Assembly: GCF_030269925.1 (NCBI RefSeq)
Contig: NC_085107.1
Coordinates: 9,238,001-9,302,000 of the forward strand
Origin: Bombyx mori
Taxonomy: Eukaryota > Arthropoda > Insecta > Lepidoptera > Bombycidae
Length of the DNA: 64,000 nt
Direction: 5' to 3'
Positions 33,446-47,700 of this stretch are shown here, piece after piece (the first letter of the stretch is position 1; every line of letters begins with the position of its first letter). The notes under the pieces were generated by a model. That model was given only the letters and a program-made list of their open reading frames with translations. It was not told the DNA's origin and did no database searches. The position numbers and the translations under genes are program-made.

Positions 33446-36400
33446 AGTTATTGCGCCTAAGCTAAAAGCGTGATAATCGCTATGAAAAAATATTTTTAAA
33501 TCAATCAACAACAATCTAATACTCGCATACTTTCTATACAATGACGTAAGTAAATGAAAACAAAGTTTTCATTAGCAAAAGAGTTAATTTTTAAATGTCA
33601 AAATAATAGGGATGGGAAGTAACAAGAATTTAATAAAACAACTAGTGCTTATTTATTAATTTATTACTCCCAAAATTCTACATGAAGTTTATAATAATAA
33701 AATGATTTACTACAATATGGATTGGTATACTTTAAATGAAAATTATTTAAAATGTTTCTATTATTCGTCCCGAATCTAGTAACTAACTCAGATGTACCCA
33801 AATATTTTAAACATAAATAACTGATTTAAACAACTAATACAATCGAAACTGAGGAAAACTAATCAAACAAGTAAATAGTTAAATTGAAACGTACTTTTAA
33901 CATCTTGCCTTCACAAATGACTTATTAAATATAGAATCGATTAAAATGCTTATTTCTACATACTTATTCCAACAGTACTCCTTTCCTAGTTGTTATAAAC
34001 AATCTCTTGATAGTGATGCTACATTCCTGCTCTTCGTTACAAACAAAGCCATCAATAAATAACTCCACATAAAAATCTTAGTTTCCCGTTCCTGGTTTTC
34101 AAAATCGATAACGATTCGATTCATCATCAAACACTGTCACGCATTTAATTCAGTAGATTTATATAATTCATCCAAGAGTTTCAACTTGCATATGAACATT
34201 ACTAAGATTTGTATTCAGAGCTAAAAAAGTCACTCTATTTTCTAAGAGAATTACGGTTATACAATGATTACTACATAGATATGCAACATGTCACCTTCTA
34301 CTTCATTAAAATTACGAGATAGACATCAATGAATAAATTCGTGAATAATACATATTACGTACATACGAATATTTTACTTTTATTCAAAATGACAAAATCA
34401 AATTTTAATATGACAACAGTTAAGATGTTATCTAAATATGAAAAGTCTAAAAAACCGTCTATTACGTTCAACACAATGAATAGATAATGTAGTAGAACAT
34501 ACTTGTATACCAAGAGAATAATTTTCCATCAACTACCTTCCGTCCTCATTCTTATAATCTATAATTTACCGAGGAATTGGTAGTGTTCCCAAAGATAGCT
34601 ATTTACGTGATTCGCGACCTATTTCGTTCAAAAGATGTTTTGTTATTCACTCCCCAAAAATTATTGATCAGATATTTCGAAACATAAAACTATTTTAACA
34701 AATGATATTATTACTCTTGTATGTTATTAAAATATGTTATAGCCGAATACAGTATGAAGTTAAACATTACAAATCCCATATAATGAAACACCAAGTATAT
34801 AATTATTTAAATACGATATTATGAATAGGAGCTTAGTATGTCTACAAACATTACTTATTTTGTAAGAAAACGCGCTATTCTCTACACGACAAAAGCGAAT
34901 TTATAATAATACCAATACGTAACGATCGCCGAAAACGAAGACGCCAGGAATCCCTGATGCTATGCGGTCTTAATGATCTCTGGACAGCACGTATTGCAAT
35001 AGAAATTATAAATATAGTAATGATCATTCCACAGCTTTGAAGCGGAGTGACAGTCGCCAAATGTTTTCGCTTCAGAATGTCGATTATACATGAATTTCAT
35101 ATCACATCTTTAGCAAACTTTTCACTTTATCTTGAGATATACATCGGTTCGATTTTGGATCTATTGGCTTATAGGTAAACTATTTCCGTTGTGAGTAAAT
35201 GAAGATTGTTTTATAGTAAAACGCAGAATGATATTTACAATATGTTCGATTGCTAATGGCTGAAAACTTATGCGCTATGTTTAGTGTTTGTTTAAAATGT
35301 AAAAGCCAATCGAATGAATAGAATGCCGAAAAATACACCAACTGTTATATGATTATACATAATTCTATATCATTTTTATTCATACTATTTCATTACTACC
35401 ATCTAAACATGAAAAGCTTGACACATTAATATAATTAATAATAATATAACTAATGTAACACTACATATTAGATGTCAAATGAAATTAATTACCTATTATC
35501 AATCAAAATGCCTGACTTCATCATGATTTAGTATTTTAAAACACGAAAACTTTTAATTTTATATGATCGTAATATATTGCTATACGTGATATAAGCAAAT
35601 GCAGTAATTTTTAAATATATTTTGTAAGCGCGAAAAACAAGGATGTGCGAATAGTATCCGAATAATTCAGTATATTCTATTGTTACTTGAAGTAAATATT
35701 TTTAATGAAGAAAAAAACTGACATTATAACCTTGACAAAATACCGTCAGGAAGAAATGGACTACTTTATTTTAATTCAGGGTTAGAAATCGTTAAACGAC
35801 CTACAAATGACATAAATCTACATCGAAATGCAAATTTCAAAATATAGTAGTAACCTTGCACGTCTAAACTTGCAGAGATATTTGACGAAGCCTTTAAGAC
35901 TTCAAAAAAATTATGCATAGTTTTCATTTCATTCATAAATTAATCAATAGATTTTAGTTAAAAAGTTTGTATATAAATAATATTTAACATTTACTTATTA
36001 TTTTATTACTTTAATAATTAAAAATTAAAAATGTATTTAAAAAAAAAAAACATTTTTATAAATTGTTTAAAACTCGTTTACATTTCAACATTGCTTGTAT
36101 TTATATGAAAAACATGTAATACATCATAATGGGAAAACTCATTATTTAAAAAAATACCGAATAAATTCGCACCTCCCTATCGAAAGGCTATTTATTCGAA
36201 GCTAAATATGTAAAACGAATTTTCCGAATCGAACGCGGGTGAATCGATTTTTTCCTTCATTAATTTATAATATTCCATTACATGATGACTTAGCATTTAT
36301 CCATTGATGAATTACTTACTATATGAATAATATTTAACAACCAAATGATTCTATAAGCTATTCCCCAAAACTTCACTAAGACGCTCCGATGCGCCCATTA

Positions 36401-37377
36401 TGGCGCCTTTAAATTAATGCGTTTACAAACGCTTCAACTACACGAAAATACCGTTAAGACCAAAAGCCTTGGAATACCGCATAGGACTTATACGAAAATC
36501 TATAAACTAAAAACATTCTTTATTTTAGCTCCGAAGGGAAAATCTATTTTTATATTATTATAGATTTTTATGAATATGTATGTACCAAGCCGAATCTAGA
36601 GTCACGGATTTATGAAATATTTTAAAACAGAACGATTTTGTTACAACCAAAGTTGTTTATTCATTACAAGATTACAATACAACTATTCTCCAAATAATTG
36701 CTTTTATTTCTAATTTACTCAATTTTCATTTCACTACACAAGAATGAATAGACAATATTCCTACGTGATCACAACATCTTTGCAGAGATTGTGTTTTGAT
36801 TATTAATAATATAGTTTTCAAAATAGCATGCGAATTACATTGAATTTGAGTGTTACATGTATCAAATCCGACGCCCACACACTTACCTGATACGACCTAT
36901 TAAATCTACAATCCATTGAATATAACATATTTGAAAGCTTTGAAAAAAATATGACCGACACGATAATAATGCAAGTACTTTTTTATTGTTACTACAATAT
37001 TGCAAAGACATTTATACAAAAAGGTTACATTTATAATAATATTAATAATATGTACATATTGATTACTTCAGAGTAAGACTACGAAACGCTTGAAGTTACA
37101 GAGATAGTTTAAAGTGACATAAAAATTTTAATTTCTAATGAGCCACATACATATATTCGGACTACGTTAGGTCCAAGTAAACAGTATATATTTCCATAGA
37201 TTAAAATGCTGAATGTTGATAGTGTCGTGATTTTGCTGTTGAATGACGATTTAGTTGATTTTATATGATCGCTGTTAGAATGCGCATTTGATAAATGCCC
37301 CAACTGGGTCATTCCAACTAGCTGGGGGGACGAATTGTCGAATGATTCATTTAATCCGACAATTCGCTCTCCTCGGA
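33446..37377. other. AT-rich non-coding DNA, distal part probably BAG6 3' UTR
   Basis: About 3.9 kb with no supported ORF, no recognised repeat, and many A/T runs. The part nearest BAG6 probably includes its 3' UTR. A - strand AATAAA at 36982-36987 lies about 390 nt past the BAG6 stop. Confidence 0.5.
36982..36987 (-). promoter_or_regulatory. Candidate BAG6 poly(A) signal
   Basis: AATAAA on the - strand about 390 nt downstream of the BAG6 stop codon. AT-richness makes chance occurrence likely. Confidence 0.3.
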
Positions 37378-38705
37378 TCATTCATCCTTGCTGTCTTCGC
37401 TCGACTCTGGTGGCTGGCGGCTGTCGGAGCGGCTATAATTATAAACAAACATTATAAATAGCTACCCCCTCACTTATACGAATCCTTGGATGACTTCACA
37501 ATACTTGTTCCATTATTCTATAGTTTAATATCTTTTTTTTTTATGATTGAAAGATTACTGGTGGCCCGAAAGCCTTTCCAGTTTCACCAGGACAGGTGGG
37601 AGAGCAAAGGCTCAGCCAGGAGGGGTGGGATTTGTTAACAGCTGCCCGATTTGTTAACAGCTGCACCACCGAAAGAGACCTGACAACTCAAGAGCAGCTG
37701 CTTCGCGAATGAATCTACTACCGGATCGGAATGGCGACCCGCTGAGAAGATCCGGCGAGAAACTCAGCGGGCTGATGCATGGGTTAGGTTGCACGTCGAC
37801 CTCTTTGTCGAGTTCGACGAGTACGGTTACCGAAGTCCCTAAGCCTGCTCCTAGTGTTAGAGCTGAAGGCTTCAGGACAAAATCATAAAGTACTACCTTG
37901 CCTTTCCGAGTTAATAATACGCTTCATCATAAATAATACTGTGTTGTCAAAACATCACTCACATGACGTCACAAAGCCCCACTCAGGGTTACCACCTCAT
38001 TGAACGACGTAGTAAACTTATTAATTAATGTTGCTATTATTATTACCCTGCGTTCAGGAATCTTGCTGCCGAAACGTAACGCGCTGGATCGTAGTCCTCG
38101 GAATCAGAAGCGCGGTTGCGGGCGATGTTGCGCATGTGCTCGCGGAACGCTGTACGTATTGTGGCGCTATCTGCAGAGTTCGAATTGTCGGAGGCTTCAC
38201 GAAGACTATCTGTAATCACAACAAAACTTACTGCCTACAAGAATCCGATGTAATTTATCCAGATTAAACTGGTTAAGTAGAGTTGTGGATTTTGAGCTAA
38301 ATGTGGTTTAAAATAAACCTTAGTGACCCTATTATGTATGTTAATTTCGAAGTACACTCAGTACAATTGTTTTATAAAGAGATGATGATTTTAAAGCAGG
38401 GCTAGTTGTAAAATTAATTATTATTATTATATATCTTTATTTCAGTAAAGAGACCATACATTTTGTTAGTAATTATTGCTTATAATCTATGTTAGTAACT
38501 TAAAAACCTAACACATAATTATTTGACTATTTATTACAATTTCTTTCCCAAGTGCCTGCTGCAAAGGCTTATTAATTAGCCGTCCCTCGATCTTGCTCGA
38601 TATGATGTTCAATATGAAAAATTACAAATCATCTCTTTAAATCGTCAAATCGATAGTATCACAAATGATATTAATCTTACATCATTTTTCGTTGGTCAAC
38701 ATGGA

Positions 38706-38742
<37 letters not shown>

Positions 38743-41700
38743 TTTTTTTTTTTTAATAAGGCGGATATTTTACTGGTGATAGGACCTTTTGTGAGTCTGC
38801 ACGGGTAGGTACCACCACCCTGCCTATTTCAGCCGTGAAGCAGTAATGCGTTTCGGTTTGAAGGGTGGGGCAGCCGTTGTAACTATACTGAGACCTTAGA
38901 ACTTATATCTCAAGGTGGGTGGCGCATTTATGTTGTAGATGTCTATGGGCTCCAGTGACCACTTAACACCAGGTGGTGAGTGAGCTCGACCAACCAATTA
39001 AGTAATAAGAAAAAAAAACATCGCCGCTGAGATAATCATTTAGTGTTAACAAATCGTGCAACTCGCAACACGTCCTGCGACTCCCCAATATAGGAATTAG
39101 GAAGACTAAAAGATGCCCGACAGACTACATAATGTAAGATCCTTTGGAGCCCGTTACGGTAATACATGCGGTCACGGTTGTTTATGACAACTAGTAATGC
39201 TAAAAAAAGTCTACAAACCACTCATGAAATTATCAAGATTTGCCGATGGTCTAGATTGACGGACGCAGCGGCGCTTCCTAGACGGCATGCCGGTCAGGTA
39301 CGCGTCGCTGAACGGCTCTTGTGGCTGCGGCCGTTGAGTCTGCGCCTGCTGATCACGAGTGAACACCGGCACCCATTCTTCGCCCCAATGTTGCATTAGA
39401 ACAACTGGTGACACCTAAGAATACATTGACATTATTTAATAACTCAAAACTGTGTTTTTTATGATATAACAACCACTTCCGTGTCTATTCAATGCGTGGA
39501 AGAATCATTCTAACGTCTATGTATGGGTTTCAGTAGCTTCTGAAATCTAGCTCAGCTGATCACGTAACTCATTTATTTTTAATACGCTTTTATTAGCTTC
39601 AGACGTATGTATGTATGTTTGTAACGGAATCTTTCAACATGATTTTGACCCCCTTCAAAACGTCGGATTAACTCGAAATTTGGTATACTTATTAAGGACC
39701 GATGACAATACAATATTTAAAAAAAAATTAAATTCAACTAAAAAATGAAATATAAATATGTAGTAGTTTAAAAAAAGTAACAAAATACGCTTTTATAGAA
39801 AATCCAACTAAAAAATAGAAAATAAATTTAATTTTTTTAATTAATTTGAAGTAAAAATAGTATAACAAAAATGATTTTATCGTAAAAAAACGCGTGGGGT
39901 GCATGGTATCAGTAGTTATAAATATTTTATAAACAGATTTGAGTAGAAGGGTTATTTTGATAATATCCCCACGCTTTTTTACAATAAAATCATTTTTCTT
40001 ACACTATTTTTAATTCAAAATTATTAAAATTTTTAAAATTAATTTTCTATTTTTTAGTTGGATTTTCTATAAAAGCGTATTTTGTTTGTTTTTTTAAACT
40101 ACTATTTATTTTTTAAGTATTGACGTACTATTTTTTATACTTTATAAAATGTATCTATGTTACTTGATTTTCAACAGATTTCAGTTATTTTATTTAATTC
40201 AATTAATTCTCATTACTCAACTCACCTCGAAAATTATTGAGCGAAACGATAAAGACGAGCGTCCGTCAGTTTTGTTTAAACGTTTAGATGAAACTGTCCG
40301 AAACGTTTTACATTAAAATTTATTCAACAATACGATTGCGTAAAAATTTTCCATGAGTGTACCGCGTGAAACGTGTTTGTTTGTTTCGATTTATTCGTAT
40401 TTGTTCGTACGCTTTAATACAAAAATTTTGAATTAACGTTTTCAAATTAGAGGTATGATGAGAGCACAAGAAATGTTGCTCATAGTGCCCTATTGAATTT
40501 TTAATCGTGAATGACTTTAAACAGAGAAAACGAGGCATACGATCATTAATTGCTCACGTTATTTTCATAGAAAGCAATCTTATACTCTTATATCGACTGT
40601 TGGGAGCGGAGCGTGTTATAAGTCAGCTTGTTATGATACTACAAAGTTCGAATGACGAACCGCATGCTTGCCGACTGAAGACCAGCAGTGGCAATTACAT
40701 TTGGTTAACCGACAGCGCTGATAACGCCCGAATATCATACGATACTTCGATCAGTCGGCCTATAGTCTGTATATATAAAAATGAATTGCTGTTCGTTAGT
40801 CTCGCTAAAACTCGAGAACGGCTGAACCGATTTGGCTAATTTTGGTCTTGAATTGTTTGTGGAGGTCCAGAGAAGGTTTAAAAGGTTAGATAAATATAAA
40901 AATGTTCGGAATTAAATAAAAATAACAATTTGGTTTTCCTTTGATGTGTCCCCCGTCGGACGGATTCCTTTTGTTTGTTTTAAGTTTATTTTATACGTTA
41001 TCGATTGAGGCACTACGAAGTCTGCCGGGTCAGCTAGTTACTAATAATTTAAAATTCTTATGTAAATATAATGAAAAGAAGAAAAAAAACTACTAATCTT
41101 TTCGGTTAGACTATTTTAATACGGACCGCTCATTTCTAACATTGTAGTAGTCGATTGATAACTTTCTGCTCAACAACAAAAAATATACGTCATGGCTATT
41201 TAAACTATAGATGGGGTTCCGAAATGCGTTCGATGTTATATATATTTTTATATCTATATATTAATGTTTGTTTTAGGAGTAAAATAATACACTGTATTTG
41301 TTTTTAACGTTGTTGTTCCAGTTGTATTTGGGAACAATTTAAAACTCGGATAGATTACTTTTGTTAATTTCATATACAGGGTGTTTTTATAGTTTCTGAA
41401 ACTAAAACTAAAGAGAATGGACACGATAAAACTAATAATAGGAGTTGTGATTGAAAAATAAATTTTTGGTAGATCGATCTCACCACCACCGCGTATGAAT
41501 GACGCCGTACTTTTTCTGCTTAACTCAACAGGCAATTTATTTTTGGGTCAGGTTAAAAGTTAATTTTCGTTTCAATTTCAATTTTACATTATTAGTCTAC
41601 TTATTACTTACAAACTGCAAATCAGGGGAGACGTTGCCGTTGCGACTAGCGCCCACGGGGCTGCGACCGTTAGCTTCATTCTGTGGTGGCACTGTGCTAC

Positions 41701-44700
41701 TATTAGACACCTGATCTGGTCGAGGTTGCCATGCTTCCCCGTGACTTGAAGTTCTGAGCATTGAGCAAATATACATTTTTTACTATTCACATTTTATTGT
41801 TAAAAATTCGTTTGATTGTGATTATACTAACCGAGGTAGAGATTCGCTTCGATTTGCCATTGAAGCCCTCGCAATGGCCGCTGCAAACAGATTCATAGAC
41901 GGGCGTTCAGAGGAAGTCGAAGGACGAGCTTGTATTGGCGCATGAGCTGGTGACGCTACCGGGGACGCATTAGATGAAGGTAACGGTGATGACTTAGGCG
42001 AGGCAGCTGCAGATGGTGTCGTGGAGGTCGGCACCGACATTGTAGTCGATGGTGCTACGGACAAAGCCGCAGATGTGGGGGTCGGCGAACCCGGTGGTAA
42101 CGGTACCGGTGAGCAGACTGGGGTAAAAACTGGTGAACCAGCCCATGGGTGGACACTCGAGACACCTGTAGACAGCACAGCTGAAGCCACTCTTGACGGT
42201 GTCTCTGTGACTATTCTTGAGTGTACAGGCGAAGCAGTCGTTGATGGTGCCGCTGAAGCAGTTGCTGAAGTTACTGTAGATGCTTCTTTTGACGCTGCTG
42301 CAGAATGAACAACTGAAGATTTTCGGGATTCGTCAGATAGCACTATAGATAAAGCAACCGACGGAGTTGGAGATGAAGAGCTTGTATGAGCTGGTGAAGC
42401 AACTGGGGAAGGCCCTTCAGAGCTAGCCGTTGAAGATGCTGTAGAGGCTGCCAATGATGCAACTACTGAGGCGGCGACGGATGCTGACGCTGATACCGCA
42501 AGTGAAGCCACAGATGATAGTGATGATGAATCATCAGATGACGAAGGGGACATTGGCCTCGGAGCTGTACCCATAGGAATTCTTTCCACGCACATACGTA
42601 ATGGACAGCCACGCAAATGTTCACCTTCCATGTAAGGTGATGCTGTCGCAACCCCAATATGAGTCGGATGTAAGCCCGAGGAATGCGCCATCTCCATAGC
42701 CTGTGGCAATGGAGGCGGTGTCTGTAATATAGACATTATAATTACAAAACAATTTTACTTACTACAAAGTAAGATACAGTATTTGTCTCTAATGAGTAGT
42801 ACATACGCTCAATCTGCTACCATCCCTGAATCTAAGATATGGGCGCACCATGTTAGACTGTGTCTGAGCATTTTCCATTATACCATTCAAATTATCGTTG
42901 CTGAGGGCGAGGATCATAGCCCGAGCTGCATCATCGAAATCTTCCATAATTTCACCCTATTAAAGATACAATATACATATGAACCAGGTTGTTTTGTTAG
43001 AATTTAAACTGAAAAAATCAAAAAAATAAATACACACCATGTAAATCCTGAACAAATCGCGCATGCCTTCTGCCCCCCGTTGGCAAAATTGAGTAAAAAG
43101 AGTGCACAGGTCGGTGAAAAGACGACAAAAAACGCGATAAAATCGGGGTGCAAATGATTCACCAGGAGCATCGGACATCACAGATGCAATTATAGCCGGC
43201 AGGCGAGATCGTACAAAGTTACGAAAAGACGTAGTTATATCAAACTCTTCCACGACAGGGGTTATGGTGCTCTGAAAAAAATATTAATAAAATAGTTTAG
43301 ACATAGAAACAATGATTTTTTTCTTTTATTATCGACTAGTTGACCCGGCAGACTTTGCAGTGCCTCAATCGATTAATAAAAGACCTAAATTTTTGTATAA
43401 AATAAACTTAAAACAAACAAAAGAAATCCGTCCGACGGGGGACACATCAATTTTGTTTTTAATTGTTATTTTTATTTAATTCCAAGCATTTTCATATTTA
43501 GCTACCTTTTAAACCTTCTCTGGACTTCCACAAATAATTCAAGACCAAAATTAGCCAAATCGGTCCAGCCGTTCTCGAGTTTTAGCGAGACTAACGAACA
43601 GCAATTCATTTTTATATATCTATAGATAGATAGGTAGATTAGTTTGAGACTATTCGTTTGCAGGAAAGCTAGTTCACACAATTCTTCTGTTACTAGTAAA
43701 ACGTAGTCGATAATCGTTTCCCCACTATTGTGAAATATTACATCTAGATTAACTCTTAATAATAATTACCATGTTCCTTATGAATTCCTCGTGTTGATCA
43801 ACAAGGTAATCAGCGACAGCCTGAAAAGCGTTCTCTCCCTGACATCTGTCAGCCCTGTTCAATAAATCTTGAATATAGTGGCGCAAGTGTATGCGAACCG
43901 AATTGAACTCGTTGGGAACAAGAATCGGTTCCCCGTTCTGGGACTGCATTGGTTCCATTAAAAACAGGTGACGAGCCTGCAACAAAATAAAATTCGTTAT
44001 TGATGTTCAGAATAAAATCGTGAAAATTATGTCTTCTATAGAAGAATTCCAAAGGATAACTAGGATTAGGTAGTTTACTAGCATTTTTAATGAAACATTT
44101 TATTAATCTGAAATATTACATTATTATATTATATATTTTGATATTGCCACACAACATAGGTACTTAAAACCATTTATCTTCTTGACACGCTCAGCCTTTC
44201 TTTGTAAGCGGCAGTGTAAAGTGCTATATTTTATACTTTCTTTTGTCATTAGATAATATTGAAAAGATAAATCCTACTTGACTAAGTACTAAATATATTC
44301 ATTTTACAATTAGTATCAGTAAATACTTACAACTGTCACCATGAAAGCTGTAAGCCATATTTCCTGATTCTCCTCAGAGCTATTCAGGAACTGTATCAGC
44401 AAGTTCATGTGGTCCTGGATACAAAAAATATGTACACAAATGTTAGATGTACTTGAACAATTTTTCGTTTGAATATAAAATATTAAAATGAAAAGGTTTT
44501 TTTTGGTTTACTACAATTCCCTATAAAACCTTAGAAGCTCCAACTTGAACCGAGTCAATGTTATAAAGTGAAGTGTTAATATTGTTTTCATTTTACAGTA
44601 GCTGTCTGTTACGTAAATTAACACAGATGACAGCATTAGTGTTTCCACAGCAATATGTGGGACATTATATTTAATAAGTAATCATCATTTGTCTAAAAAT

Positions 44701-47700
44701 TAAAAAGCATACATTTTCTCAATATCTTGGTAATTTTGTATGGTTGAGGCCTTCAGTGTAACATATCTATATAAAATATTAATACGTGAAGCAAAAACTT
44801 TGTATCCCTTTTTACGAAAGTTGCGCGGTCGGAGGAGTATGAAATTTCCCACACTTAATATAGAGAATATAGAGAAGTAATGCAGCATGTAAATATTTTT
44901 TTAAATTGAGACCGTTAGCGCAGAAGTGGCCGCAATTTTCATATTCGTGCTTATACTATACTGCAATTTATTTCAAACAAATAAATTTTGATGCAAAAAT
45001 GGCCTACCCATAGTTTTACATATAGATAACAGATGGATTTTTAAATATTTTTGAGCGTATTGTTTTTGCCAAAGCAGTGTAAAAGTAAATTCAAACCTCA
45101 TTATCTCCATGCGAACTATGGTAAGCTTTAAGCCACTTTTGCACTGACGGCCTCAATTAAGCATAAAAAATACATTACACACACTATCATGTATTTGACA
45201 CACATGCATGCACACTATTTGTTTATTGTCAAACTTTTCTTGTTGCTTATAGTCTGTGGTCAAATTGAGAAGAGATTAAATATTGTTTGCCTTTATTAAT
45301 ATTTGTCTATAGTGTAGTCTTAGCGAAATCTGTGATTATATAAGTATAATAATCTTTGACAATAGAACCATAATAGTGTATAAACTTATAATGACAATTA
45401 ATTATAGTCGAATTTCGACTACCGGGGTACCACTAGTATTTGTTAATCACCTGAGTTAGACTCGAATTGCGTGTGGTAATCGTTTCAAACCGTTGAGCCG
45501 CCGCCCTTCTAGCGCGTGCGCGTCCTACAGCCGCCAGTTGCTGCTGGAAGTATTCCCTGCAAATACAAAACTTACTTAATCATCGGTTTTGTGCCTTTAT
45601 AGAAGGCGCCTTCCTCAGTGGTGAAACCACACGACTCGGTGAATCTATTACATGAATAATTTCAATAAAACTATATTAATCATTACATACTGGCGGTAGG
45701 ACCTCTTGTGAGTCCTCACGGGTAGGTACCACCACCCTGCTTATTTCTGCTGTGAAACAGTAATGTGTTTCGGTTTGAAGAGTGGGGCAGCCGTTGTAAC
45801 TATACTGAGATCTTAGAACTTATATCTCAAGGTGGGTGGCGCATTTACGCTGTAGGTGTCTATAGACTCCAGTAACCACTTAAAACCGGGTGGGCTGTAA
45901 GCTTGTCTACCCATCAAAGCAATAAAAAAAAAAATATTCATTTTTCAGAGGGTTTCATTTTGTATTAACCCGTCAAGCTATAATTAATTTTAATTCCCAC
46001 TATCGCTCTTCTCTTCCGTAGAAGTAGGATGATGATGTTAGCTTACACAGATGCGTTCTAACTAGCAGAGAAATTACACAAAATACAATCGAATTCGCCG
46101 TTATTATTCATGATGGGAGGAAGATAAAATAAAGACATAATATTATAATAATATGTATATATATAACAAGCAATATAATAACAAAAATACCTGCGTCGTG
46201 TCAAACGAAGGCGGGCCCATGCGCTATCGCATTGCAAAAATCTGTCATATGTAAGATGATGCGACAGAGCGTGCGCACGGGCCGCCCCTGCGGCTCGACG
46301 CAACTGAATGTTCGCTGTAACAATATTATTTTAAGTTTAATATCGATTTAAATGTTAATAAAGGCATTAATTGTAATTAATTATATTATTTACTCTACAC
46401 TTAATACTATTGGTATATAATACCGACAACAGTTATATTAAATAAAGGGAAAAATATATCGAGATACGAGCGATTGTAAAAATAACTAAATCTATAAAAT
46501 CATTTATTGTACACCTTGCACTTTACAAAACACAATTGTACAGTAAATGTAGTTTTGTTGAGGCAGACCGAAGATTAAAATGTATGGTGATGCTAATGTA
46601 ACTATGATTCTGGCGAAAATTCTAGGAGGGTCGGGAGACTCACGTTGTCGTATCAGATCTTGAGTACTCTGTGTTCTAACCCGCGCTTGTGTTCCAATTT
46701 GTGGCTGACTCTGACTCTGAGGCTGTCCTTGATTTTGAGTTGAATTTTGATTTTGTGGCGGACCTTGCGTAATGACAATAGGAGGAGTCACATGGACAGC
46801 CACTCGGTCTAAACCAGAGCCCAACTCCTGACGAAGCAGTGTACTGGCAATATTATGCAGCATATCGATGTTCGGTGGCCCTCCCCAGGGCATAGAAGGC
46901 GCCAAAAACACTGCAAATAAAAATTTAATTTACAACATTAACTTTATCATTAGACTTTATCAACTATCCAACACATACAAATAATGTAAATATTAGAATG
47001 ATGTTACTTACGTATACGTATGAATGAATCTGGGTTAATATTAGCCAGTTACTTATTATACCTCAAAGAGCCCATACTAATTCAATTTGTATTTTTTTCC
47101 ATAACATGTTATTTTTTTTCTAGTTATGTAAATGTGTGTTCAATGTTGGAAAAATCCGAACGATTTAGCTTTATTTCCATCATATGATGAAGTCTTATCA
47201 CATTGCTTACTTATATGTAATTATAAATAAAATAGGATTTGAATGAGAAGCTTGACATTAGTATTTTTATTTATTTTATCCCTACTTATTTTCGATTAAA
47301 TGATTTTTTGGGTCTTAAAATGTTTGTTGGTAATGGTCCAAATGAGGTTGTTATAGAAAAAATAAAATAGAACTGGACAGAACAATGTCAGCTAGTTTAA
47401 CTAATTATGTGTAAATTTATCTTTAAATGAGTTTAGAATGTTTGTTATTTCAGCGAAAAATAAAAGTTAGTTAAGTTAGCAAGCAAATATTCCTATTAAA
47501 GGAAATAAGTAGATCGAAAGTAAAAGTGTACGTATATAACGTACATAAAGGTCGAAGTTGTGTTTTTTTTTTTCAATGTTTTATTAACATTATTTGTTGA
47601 AGTATTAAATGCCACCATCACAAATATTAGTAAATTCACTTATGAACTAAGCGACCATTGTGAAGTACACACATTAAAACACTTAATAACACCTTCATAA

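Noticed and set aside
42021..42308. 95-codon open frame on the + strand
   Set aside because: It is antisense to the Ser/Ala-rich BAG6 exon; its stop-free Val/Gly/Glu/Ala-rich reading is a by-product of that codon composition.
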